A DNA stretch of 64,000 nt, from positions 1,922,001 to 1,986,000 of the forward strand of contig NZ_JNIM01000001.1 of the NCBI RefSeq assembly GCF_000702505.1. The letters are read 5' to 3'. The stretch comes from Thermogemmatispora carboxidivorans (GTDB taxonomy: Bacteria; Chloroflexota; Ktedonobacteria; Ktedonobacterales; Ktedonobacteraceae). The stretch's first letter is position 1. Each line of letters starts with the position of its first letter. Position numbers and translations under genes: made by a program. Shown in pieces: positions 51,854 to 59,357 of the stretch. The notes below the pieces were generated by a model. That model saw nothing but the letters and a program-made list of their open reading frames with translations, did no database searches and was not told the DNA's origin.

Positions 51854-53463
51854 AAGGCGACCTCGCTCAAAACCGCTTGAGCCTGCGGCGTGGTGGGCGT
51901 ACCCTTCTGGGCCGTCTGCTGCTCGGAGCGCTCTTGTTCCAGGGCTGGCAGGCGCATCAACAGACCAGCCAGCAAACCCAGATAGATCACATTGCGATAG
52001 AAGAAAAGCTGGTAGTCCGCGTAGGCTACCATGACTTCCATGACCGTGATTGCTATCACATAGACGGCCATCAGGCGCAGATAGGGATCGTGGAGCTGGC
52101 GAGCGATCAGACCGCCGCGCACAATCAGCGAGCCTAGCAAGAACCAGAGAGCCACATAGCCAGCGGGTCCGAGGCGCATCCAGATCCAATAGATTGTATT
52201 GTGTGGCACATACAAGTAAGGATTGCCACCGAAATTGGGATCATCGCTCGCCAGGACCGGCAGCGGCTCGGGCTGTAAAAACTGCTTCCCGAAGCCCAGT
52301 CCTAACAAAGGATTCTGCTGGACTGTGTACTTCAGATCATAATTTTCGGTGTTGCGGTACGCATTTGATGCCTGATCGCGAGTATCGGAAGCCGAAGGAT
52401 TAATGACTGAGACAATCGCCCGGGCAGGCTCCGCAAGGCTGCCCGTTGCATGAGCGAAAGCGAGGACGTAGCTGACGCCCACAACAGCGCAGATCGCCAG
52501 TCCAGCTAGCAGAGGCTTGCGCAGCTGCGGCTTCAAGTAGAACACAAAGGCCCAGACCACAAGCACACCCACGATCAAGGCGATATAGTCAGCGCGTCGT
52601 TTATTGGCGATCAGCGCAATCAGCACGACTGGGAGCACGGCCAGAGCCGCATACAGCTGTGGGCGGTAGCGATACAACAGACAGAAGAGAATGATGAGCA
52701 ATAAAATGGAAACGAAAAAGAAAGACTCCTCGTGTGACATAATCTCGTTCTGATTCGTCAGATCGCCATGTAACACGAAGAGATAGATATAGCAACCCTG
52801 AAGACCCTTAAAGGCGGCCCCCAGGATAGCAAACCACAGGAAGAGGCGAACGTGTCGCACCTGCGAGATCAAATTGTAGGCCAGTAAGTAAGAAAGGAAG
52901 AGATACCAGAGCGGTCGCACTTCCAGAACAGTGATCTTCAGATCGCCGCCGGTCGCCAGGCCATGAAGAACGCCAACAGCCACACAGAGCAGAAAGGCCA
53001 TGAAAGGCCAGAATAGGGGGCCGCCCTCCAGGCCCTGGCGGCGCTTCGCCAGGCGGTGGCAAATGCTCATAAAGAGCGTAAACAGCATGAGAAAACCGAT
53101 TGGGCGCTCGATCATCCCGGCCATATTTGGAGGCCAGTAGAAGATATTCAGCTGATCGGTGCCGATATGGAACTGCAAAGGATTCTGCTCGATGAGCAGC
53201 ACACAAGCCAGGCAGAGGAAGAGGCCAGTGACGGGCCAGCGCATAATCAGCAAGCCGGCGGTGCAGGCGGAGAGCAAAGCCACGAGGATGCTGAAGCCGA
53301 GGGAGGAACCGGCCAGCATCAGCAGAGGAAGAACGGTCAAGCCCAGCATGAGAGCGATCCAGAAAGGAAGGATGCTACGTCCTCGCGGCTGGGTCTCCGG
53401 CTCATCGGGGTAGGCTCGATAGAGCTGTCTCGACCGTGGCGGTGACTCTGGTAAAGAAGGCAT
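51850..53463 (-). CDS. O-antigen ligase/polymerase-like membrane protein (Wzy, second locus)
   Basis: The 537-residue protein has about twelve helices and a polar N terminus (PESPPRSRQLYRAYPDEPETQP). A large extracytoplasmic loop ends with YLYVPHNTIYWIWMRLGPAGYVALWFLLGS, the Wzy_C-type His-Asn element, preceded by an Arg-rich stretch (SDTRDQASNAYRNTENYDLKYTVQQNPLLGLGFG). It should polymerise the second exopolysaccharide. A C-terminal Gln/Glu-rich tail of ~30 residues is cytosolic. It is coupled to the GT2 gene by ATGA. Confidence 0.85.
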   Translation of the reverse strand: MPSLPESPPRSRQLYRAYPDEPETQPRGRSILPFWIALMLGLTVLPLLMLAGSSLGFSILVALLSACTAGLLIMRWPVTGLFLCLACVLLIEQNPLQFHIGTDQLNIFYWPPNMAGMIERPIGFLMLFTLFMSICHRLAKRRQGLEGGPLFWPFMAFLLCVAVGVLHGLATGGDLKITVLEVRPLWYLFLSYLLAYNLISQVRHVRLFLWFAILGAAFKGLQGCYIYLFVLHGDLTNQNEIMSHEESFFFVSILLLIILFCLLYRYRPQLYAALAVLPVVLIALIANKRRADYIALIVGVLVVWAFVFYLKPQLRKPLLAGLAICAVVGVSYVLAFAHATGSLAEPARAIVSVINPSASDTRDQASNAYRNTENYDLKYTVQQNPLLGLGFGKQFLQPEPLPVLASDDPNFGGNPYLYVPHNTIYWIWMRLGPAGYVALWFLLGSLIVRGGLIARQLHDPYLRLMAVYVIAITVMEVMVAYADYQLFFYRNVIYLGLLAGLLMRLPALEQERSEQQTAQKGTPTTPQAQAVLSEVAL

Positions 53464-53535
53464 AGGCTTTCACTATCTCTTGTGAGAAGACAACAACAAA
53501 GCCGGGCCTGCTGCCCCTATGCTCTGCTGGGCGTA

Positions 53536-53667
53536 TTAGAAGAACGTACTATAAGCGACCAGCAGGGCGATAGCTAGCAGCATAATCAATCGCGTTGTTG
53601 CATTATATTTCCTGATAAAGAGGCTCAGCGTTAGAAAAAAGCCGAGCAAGATCACGATCGTTTTCAT
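53536..53667 (-). CDS. 43-residue predicted two-helix membrane protein
   Basis: A short frame between the kinase and Wzy genes: M-KTIVILLGFFLTLSLFI, then RKYNATTR, then LIMLLAIALLVAYSTFF and a TAA. Two hydrophobic helices flank a short basic turn. GAGGA lies ~12 nt upstream of the ATG, and the frame fills the 234-nt gap neatly (30 nt after the kinase stop). I do not recognise a family. Position among Wzz, kinase and Wzy suggests an accessory subunit of the assembly machine; inference. Confidence 0.6.
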   Translation of the reverse strand: MKTIVILLGFFLTLSLFIRKYNATTRLIMLLAIALLVAYSTFF

Positions 53668-53697
53668 AGGCCAGGCGTTCCTCTGAGTGAGACAATC

Positions 53698-54651
53698 TCA
53701 CAGCAGCTGGCGTATCCAGCGCGGAATAGAGCTCTCGATCTGGTTCAGCAAGATCCCCTGGACAGGGAGGTCTCGCAGCTGAGCGCAGGCTTCGCTGACC
53801 AGCACCTCAGAAGTCACGCCGGCGTGCACCACCAGGATGAGGGAATCGGCCAGGCTTGCAGCCAGGGCGCCGTAGCCTGACGTCACCAGCGGGGGCAGGT
53901 CCAGGATGAACAGCTCCTGGGAGGTAGGCAAGCGAGAGAGAAGCTGGCGTTCAGCGAGCAGGTGGATCAACTTCATAGCCTGGCCTGCGGCATTGCCGGC
54001 TGGGATAACCGTCAGCTCGGGCGACACCTGGTAGCGGATCGCCTCCTCACTGCACTCGCCGCGCAGCCATTCCGCCAGGCCCTGGCGGCGTGGCAGATTG
54101 AACAACTCCTGCAAGCAGGGGCGTTCCCAGGTGCATTCCAGCAGTGTCACAGGTCGCCCGCTATCGTTAGCCAAGACCGTAGCGGTTGCCAGGGCCAGGA
54201 GCGTCTTACCCTCGCCGGCGGTAGCGCTCGTGAAGCCGAGACTACGAATTGTCGAGCGCTCTCGGAAGAAAGTAGCGGCACACAGCTGGCGGCAGCGCTC
54301 GCGCAGAGCCTGGGCATTGAGCAACTCGCGTGTCTTTTGGCTCTTGGCAGCAGTCTCTGGCTGTTCCGGCTTCGTCTTTCCGGGCCTGCCTGGCACCGGT
54401 GTTTCTGGCACCTTGACCTTGCTAAGGGCCTCGCTCTGCGTCCTGGTCTCTTTAGTCTCTTTCAGAGCCAGCCCAGGCTCATCTGGGTTGTCTAGGACCT
54501 GTTCTTCTGTTGGTGTTGATGTTGACGAAGCCAGGGCGGCAGCAGTCGGCTGTGAGCGGAGCGCTGGCAACTTAACCGTATCGCTGTCCGAGTCGTGCGC
54601 ACTTGTATTCTGCTTCGTTTTATTCTTATTGAGTCGATCATGTTCTGCCAT
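53698..54651 (-). CDS. CpsD/CapB-type tyrosine-kinase-like ATPase, degenerate
   Basis: Residues ~1-115 are polar and low-complexity (Thr/Glu/Pro/Lys). The ATPase domain follows: Walker A GFTSATAGEGKTLLALATA, an A' region reading VTLLECTWERPCLQELF where BY-kinases normally have LLIDaDxRxP, and Walker B ELFILDLPPLV. The A' aspartate is therefore replaced by Cys/Thr, and no C-terminal tyrosine cluster is present (the end is SSIPRWIRQLL). It may act as an ATP-binding partner of the Wzz protein encoded just upstream without true kinase activity. The separate Wzz and kinase genes contrast with the fused protein at 4904. Confidence 0.78.
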   Translation of the reverse strand: MAEHDRLNKNKTKQNTSAHDSDSDTVKLPALRSQPTAAALASSTSTPTEEQVLDNPDEPGLALKETKETRTQSEALSKVKVPETPVPGRPGKTKPEQPETAAKSQKTRELLNAQALRERCRQLCAATFFRERSTIRSLGFTSATAGEGKTLLALATATVLANDSGRPVTLLECTWERPCLQELFNLPRRQGLAEWLRGECSEEAIRYQVSPELTVIPAGNAAGQAMKLIHLLAERQLLSRLPTSQELFILDLPPLVTSGYGALAASLADSLILVVHAGVTSEVLVSEACAQLRDLPVQGILLNQIESSIPRWIRQLL

Positions 54652-54676
54652 AAGCGCTATCCTCTCCTCTCCTCAG

Positions 54677-55735
54677 CTAGTTAGGGATACCGTCCCTGCC
54701 GGGTAGCAGCTCACCAGAAGCGGCGGAAGGGAGCAAGGCTGCAATACCCTCCTTCCCCAGGCGCGGAAGCTGAGCCAGCACCGGCAGGGTTGTGATCTTC
54801 TGCAGATCGAGAGGCGTATAGACCGCGCGATTGCGGCGAACCTGAATGATCACCAGGGCGGAGCAGCTAACGAGCGCTGCCGCCAGGCCAATCGCGCCAC
54901 CGATCAGGAGCGACTTCATTCGTGAGACCTGCTGTGTGCCCACGCTTGGGGAATCGATGACCTTAAAAAGGCTATTGGTGCCAGTGCCCTGAGAGCTAAT
55001 CTCCTGATTCAGGCTGGCGATAAGCGACTGCAAGTTTTCCACCGTTGCCTGAGCCTGCTTGGTCTGGCTATGGAGCAGGCCGTAGGCGGGGTCCAGGGTA
55101 GCAGCGTAATCGGGGCCAGAAGTCAGCACCTGATGAGCCAGATCGGGGTGATTGGTGAGATAGCGGGCCTCAGCGGCAGCGGCGTTGGCGGCGTCCTGCT
55201 GAGCCTTCACGAGCTGGCCCTGATAACTTTGGAGCAGATACTGCGCTTCCGCAATGCTGAACTGCTGGCTTTGTTGACTGTAGTTCTCGATGACAGCGCT
55301 TACCACCTGTTGGGCAATTTGTGCACTCTTATTCTCATAGGTAATGGTGAACAGGTTATAGCCCACTGCGCGTACGAGGACATGCTTGGAGATTTCCGTA
55401 AAGAGAGCATCATCGCGCAGGAGCGGATCGGAGCGTGTGCGTGCATCGAGCGTCGAGGCGAGCTGTGTTTGAGAAGCCACCTTTAAAGCGAAGGTTCGGC
55501 TTTGCAGCAGCTCGCTCAGAGCTGTAGCCTGGGTCTCTGCTGGTGTTGCCTGGAGATTTGTCTCTGGTCCGGTGGCTCCGATAACCTCATAGCGTCGCAA
55601 GGCCCACAATGAAGCCGTTGTTTCGTACGATGGAGGAAGAATCAAGACAACTGCGATGGCCAGAGCCGGGAAGATCACGAGCAGCAGAATGAGCTGCAGG
55701 GGCCGGCGGAAGATAGCTTCAAGTACATGCCCCAC
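54677..55735 (-). CDS. Wzz-type chain-length determinant (polysaccharide co-polymerase)
   Basis: Two membrane helices flank an extracytoplasmic domain: TM1 LQLILLLVIFPALAIAVVLIL (~13-33) followed by PPSYETTASLWALRRYEV, and TM2 SLLIGGAIGLAAALVSCSALVII (~280-300). Between them lies a helical coiled-coil-rich domain (~150-250). After TM2 the YTPLDLQKITTLPVLAQLPRLG segment is the usual link to the kinase partner. It is the first gene of the minus-strand block of the second locus. Confidence 0.87.
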   Translation of the reverse strand: MGHVLEAIFRRPLQLILLLVIFPALAIAVVLILPPSYETTASLWALRRYEVIGATGPETNLQATPAETQATALSELLQSRTFALKVASQTQLASTLDARTRSDPLLRDDALFTEISKHVLVRAVGYNLFTITYENKSAQIAQQVVSAVIENYSQQSQQFSIAEAQYLLQSYQGQLVKAQQDAANAAAAEARYLTNHPDLAHQVLTSGPDYAATLDPAYGLLHSQTKQAQATVENLQSLIASLNQEISSQGTGTNSLFKVIDSPSVGTQQVSRMKSLLIGGAIGLAAALVSCSALVIIQVRRNRAVYTPLDLQKITTLPVLAQLPRLGKEGIAALLPSAASGELLPGRDGIPN

Positions 55736-56263
55736 AAGATCAGACCTCCTTCGCTTCGCGTAGCATCGGGTAACCTCTTGTTTTTTTCTGCTGGTGTGTG
55801 GTCTGCTACAAGGGTACTACTGGTTCGATAGTAAAGTGGTATTCATGTATGTGAAGATGTCGTTTCCGCTGGGGGTTCGATGTGTACATCGCGCTACCAA
55901 TGGGCCGAGGCGAGAGCTTGTGAAGGCGCGGGTACTGTTCGTCTACCCTGCTCTAAGAAAAAGACTTGTTCTTTACCGGATTCGCAATCCTGTCACTACA
56001 AAGGCGTGCTATAACCCGATTAGACCAGGAGTAAGCCAATTGACAGAGAGCTGCACACCTGACTAGCGCGACTTACTGCCAGAAAGACAGCTGGAACCTG
56101 CGTTGCTGGTGGGCCTGGGCCAAGCTGGTGGGCAGAGCAGGGAGTCATAGTCTGCCGCAAGCCGCTCGATGAGCCTGCTCCAGGGTCCCCTAAAGAACGC
56201 TGGCGGGCTGCTCCCGGTCTAGGGGGCGATTGCGTCCCTGGCTGCGCTGCCGGAGGTGCTCAC
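55736..56263. other. 528-nt divergent intergenic region
   Basis: No gene is supported. It separates the minus-strand Wzz block from the plus-strand acetyltransferase and must contain both promoters. TTGACA at 56040-56045 on the plus strand lacks a good -10 at 17-18 nt. The region is AT-richer at 55770-56000 than its surroundings. Confidence 0.4.
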
Positions 56264-56821
56264 ATGAGAGATGCCATCCGTGAGTTGATCAAATATCTTA
56301 CGAACCGATTTATCAACCATATTCCTTCGTATACACTGCGCTATGCCTGGTATCGTGCGGTTCTAGGGTGGGAGATCGGCCCCCAGGTGACGATTCTCTC
56401 TGGCGTGCGCGTTCAGATGGCAGGTCTGCGTGGTCGAGGGCGTCGCGTCGTGATTGGGAAAGGTTCTGTCATTAACTATGATTGTTTGCTCTATGTAACG
56501 GGGGGGCTGGTGATCGGCGAAAATGTCAGTCTCTCGCCGGGGGTCTGGCTGATCACCGGTTCGCATGATATCAATGATCCAGAGCACAAGGATATCTACA
56601 AGCCAATTGTGATTGGTAACTACGCCTTCCTGGGAGCGCGGGCGACGGTGCTGGCGGGAGTGACCATCGGTGAAGGGGCTGTTGTGATGGCGGGAGCAGT
56701 CGTGACCCACGATGTTCCTCCCTATGCAATTGTGGGCGGTGTGCCCGCGCGCGTGGTTGGAGAGCGCCAGCTGCGCAATCCCTCCTATTCGCTGGCCCAT
56801 TTTCATCCTCTGTTTGGATAG
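56264..56821 (+). CDS. Hexapeptide-repeat acyltransferase (WcaF/maltose-acetyltransferase type)
   Basis: A 185-residue left-handed beta-helix acyltransferase: repeated [LIV]-G-x4 hexapeptides (VVIGKGSVINYDCLLYVTGGLVIGENVSL), the catalytic His in ITGSHDIND, and the C-terminal turns PIVIGNYAFLGARATVLAGVTIGEGAVVMAGAVVTHDVPPYAIVGGVPARVVG. It transfers acetyl groups from acetyl-CoA to a sugar, probably of the second polymer. It could also act on the 3-amino sugar of the first locus, but it resembles WcaF-type O-acetyltransferases more than WbpD. It is followed by a deacetylase gene 120 nt downstream. Confidence 0.9.
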   Translation: MRDAIRELIKYLTNRFINHIPSYTLRYAWYRAVLGWEIGPQVTILSGVRVQMAGLRGRGRRVVIGKGSVINYDCLLYVTGGLVIGENVSLSPGVWLITGSHDINDPEHKDIYKPIVIGNYAFLGARATVLAGVTIGEGAVVMAGAVVTHDVPPYAIVGGVPARVVGERQLRNPSYSLAHFHPLFG

Positions 56822-56941
56822 CGCCCTGTGAAGCTGAGGGCAAGGGATTGGATTGACCTGGCTTGATCCCTTCCTTTCCCTTTCCTCACCATGCCAGCTG
56901 GCTCAGGCGCTGCTTGGTCGTGAGCTGAAAGGAGTTGAGGG

Positions 56942-57778
56942 TTGCTTGTCTCTGCTATGGACGCTGTCGGTCCAGAGTATCAGCATGTCTATCTCTCACC
57001 ACACTTTGATGATGCTGTCTATTCTTGTGGTGGAACTATTGCCTTACAGACGCTCCAAAAGGAATGTTCGCTGATTATAACCGTATTCGCCGGCCTTCCT
57101 GGTCCCGATTTAAAGCTAAGCTCCTTTGCTCGACGCATCCAGCGCACGATGAGCAGTCAGCACGAAGCATTTAGCCTGGTAGAGCTTCGCCGCCAAGAAG
57201 ACCAGCAAGCCTGCTCCTTGCTGCGGGCCGATTGCCTCTGGTTCGATTATCTCGACGCCATCTATCGTGGTGCTCCGACTCTCTATCGCTGGAAGCGAGC
57301 TATTGGCGGGCGTATGCTTCAGGCCGATACCTGGATTGTTGAGGATTTGCTTCGCCTTTGTCTGGCCCTCCATCGTCGTCTCCCCTCGCTCCACTGGTAT
57401 GCGCCCTTGGGTATCGGCGGTCATCTTGATCACCGCCTGGTTGCCGCTGCTGCCTTCCGGCTTCTCGTATATGGGGCCGATGTCGTCTTCTACGAGGATT
57501 TCCCCTATGTTCTGCGTCCCTCTGCGCTCAAGAGGCGCCTGCGGGAGGTGGGGGTCATCATGCAGCCTCAGCTGGTGGAGGTCTCGGATACGCTGGCTTT
57601 ACGCCAACAGGCTGCCAGCCTCTATGCGTCGCAAGTGCGCATGAACTTTGGATCTGCCGCAACGCTTTATCGGAGCATCGAATGTTACAGCAGCCAGATT
57701 AGTCCGAAGCAGGGGGCGCATGTGGAACGCTTCTGGCGGGCGGCCTTGCAAGCTGATTACCATCGGTTGCAGCAGTGA
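56942..57778 (+). CDS. PIG-L family N-deacetylase
   Basis: The LmbE/PIG-L zinc site is visible: VYLSPHFDDAVYSCGG (HxDD with both aspartates) and, ~140 residues later, GIGGHLDHRLVAAAA. These enzymes remove N-acetyl groups from sugars such as GlcNAc. The TTG start at 56942 has AAAGGAG 7 nt upstream; an ATG five codons later is not at a useful distance. With the acetyltransferase just upstream it suggests tuning of polymer acetylation, or a role in bacillithiol/mycothiol-like chemistry, which is less likely here. Confidence 0.88.
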   Translation: MLVSAMDAVGPEYQHVYLSPHFDDAVYSCGGTIALQTLQKECSLIITVFAGLPGPDLKLSSFARRIQRTMSSQHEAFSLVELRRQEDQQACSLLRADCLWFDYLDAIYRGAPTLYRWKRAIGGRMLQADTWIVEDLLRLCLALHRRLPSLHWYAPLGIGGHLDHRLVAAAAFRLLVYGADVVFYEDFPYVLRPSALKRRLREVGVIMQPQLVEVSDTLALRQQAASLYASQVRMNFGSAATLYRSIECYSSQISPKQGAHVERFWRAALQADYHRLQQ

Positions 57779-57780
57779 AA

Positions 57781-57846
57781 CGACTGGCGGAGATCCTTCA
57801 CCCCCGCCAGTCGGCTTCAGGAGCAAAGGACGATCTGAATCGTCCT
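57781..57846. terminator. Two stem-loops between convergent deacetylase and chitinase genes
   Basis: CGACTGGCGG/CCGCCAGTCG (10 bp, 57781-57813) begins 3 nt after the deacetylase stop. AGGACGAT/ATCGTCCT (8 bp, loop CTGA, 57827-57846) is followed on the minus strand by TTGCTCC. Together they can terminate both genes. Confidence 0.6.
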
Positions 57847-57897
57847 CTGTGATCCAGTGAGCCTGAGAGGAATGCGCAAGACTTGTTTGCTTGCTTG

Positions 57898-59217
57898 CTA
57901 GCAGTGGCCCAGCTGGACCCAGACGCCTGCTGGCCCGCCCGGCACATCGTTGTATGTCCACCATTTGGCTTGCCAGAGATAGCCATTATACGTCACTTTG
58001 CTGCCCCCAGTGTAAGCCGTAGTAGAACTCCAGGGAGCGATGCCGGTGCAGTTGCTGCTGGCTGGTGGTGTGGGCGTCGGTGAGGGAGTGAGTGTCGGGG
58101 TGCTGGTGGCGGTGGGTACCGGCGTTGACGATGGGGCCGCTGTAGGAGTCGCAGCAGTCGCCTGGGCGAACTGGGTGACGATGCGGGTGAAGTCCCAGTC
58201 GTTCTGCGGCACGCTGCTGCAGGTGGCCGAGAGGTTCCCATTGTTATTTGGCGGGGTACACTGTCGATCGCGGTTCACCGACCAGAAAGTAAAGCGGGCC
58301 AGGTGATTGCTGTTGACAAAGCTCAGTACGGTCTGGAAATCGGACTGATAGAAGTATTCCCCGCTATCGGTGCGCCCATTCATAGAAGAGATCCCCTCAT
58401 GGGCGTAGGCGGTTGCGCTATCCCAGCCAAAGGTGTTCATGAGGATGGTGTGAAAACTCTGCAGGGCACTGATTTGGCTGCTGGCGCCGTTGAAGCCGCC
58501 ATCAAAGGGCATGATGGAGTAGCTGCTAGGCGTATAGCCGAGGCTCCGTGCGGTGTTAAGGAGCTGCTGCCCAAAGTAGCCAGTACCCGAGGTAGTGCCT
58601 GGCAGAGTAATGGTGATCATGAGGCCAGGGTTGTTGGCCTGCAGAATCTGAGCGGCCCCCAGCTCGTTAGTAATGGCAGTGGCGTTCTCGTATTCTGGCT
58701 CCTCCAGGTCCAGATCGATGGCGCGCAGACTATACTTGGTAATGACCGCCTGCTCTGCGGCGGCGGTAGCCTGGGGAGTGCCACAGACCTGCCCCAGCTT
58801 CGTGCCATTATAGCCACCAAAAGAGACCACTACATCGCCGCCAGCTGCTCGCACGGCGTTGATCATTGGGCCGACCTGGGTATCGGCGGAGACATCGATC
58901 AGGCCGCTATCGGCCTCCCAGGCGGGAGTGCAGCCGTTGTCTGCGACGATGAAAGCCAGAGTGAAAACGCGGGCGCTGGTCGCGGCCATCACTGTGGTCA
59001 GAGATGGCGGATTATTAGCAAGGGGCATGACGTAGGGGGCTGCATTGTACCAGACTGTGCCTGGCGATGTAGCCGCCTGGGCTGGCCGCTGCTGGTGCAG
59101 GAGGCTGAAGGCTGCCGCTGCCAGGCAGGCCACCAGGAAGGTGGCAGAGACGAGCAGCCAGACTCGCCGTGTTGGCGTTGGGGGTCTCCTTTTGCGCAAA
59201 GCTCTGAGAGAGAGCAT
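57898..59217 (-). CDS. Secreted GH18-type chitinase-like protein with C-terminal CBM5/12
   Basis: The ATG at 59217 follows AAAGGAG (8 nt). A basic N terminus and hydrophobic helix (RVWLLVSATFLVACLAAAAFSLL, cleavage near AQAA) form a signal peptide. The catalytic TIM barrel has VVVSFGGYNG and AIDLDLEEPE, the DxDxE core of GH18 enzymes in the compact actinobacterial-type subgroup, with SIMPFD as the substrate-loop. A Pro/Thr/Ser-rich linker of ~40 residues follows, then a CBM5/12 (PWSSTTAYTGGSKVTYNGYLWQAKWWTYNDVP) with two end cysteines. It degrades chitin outside the cell. A frame extending to 59406 only overlaps the next chitinase gene. Confidence 0.88.
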   Translation of the reverse strand: MLSLRALRKRRPPTPTRRVWLLVSATFLVACLAAAAFSLLHQQRPAQAATSPGTVWYNAAPYVMPLANNPPSLTTVMAATSARVFTLAFIVADNGCTPAWEADSGLIDVSADTQVGPMINAVRAAGGDVVVSFGGYNGTKLGQVCGTPQATAAAEQAVITKYSLRAIDLDLEEPEYENATAITNELGAAQILQANNPGLMITITLPGTTSGTGYFGQQLLNTARSLGYTPSSYSIMPFDGGFNGASSQISALQSFHTILMNTFGWDSATAYAHEGISSMNGRTDSGEYFYQSDFQTVLSFVNSNHLARFTFWSVNRDRQCTPPNNNGNLSATCSSVPQNDWDFTRIVTQFAQATAATPTAAPSSTPVPTATSTPTLTPSPTPTPPASSNCTGIAPWSSTTAYTGGSKVTYNGYLWQAKWWTYNDVPGGPAGVWVQLGHC

Positions 59218-59357
59218 GTCCTCGCTCCTTTGCTTACTGTTGATGCTGGCCAAGCCGCCTGGCAAGGTCAGCGTGGGAGAGGAGAGTGGCGGGCTTAGAC
59301 CTGGATGAGGCCCTGCTGCGCCTTCTCGCTCTCCCGCTGGTCGCCTTGGGCTGGAGG

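Noticed and set aside
51853..52189. A 112-residue N-terminal extension of the GT2 protein
   Set aside because: The extension lies entirely inside the upstream Wzy gene in another frame; the ATGA overlap start at 51853 has the family-like N terminus.
55794..56066. A 90-codon plus-strand frame in the divergent gap of the second polysaccharide locus
   Set aside because: No ribosome binding site and no domain features; the region is better explained as promoter DNA.
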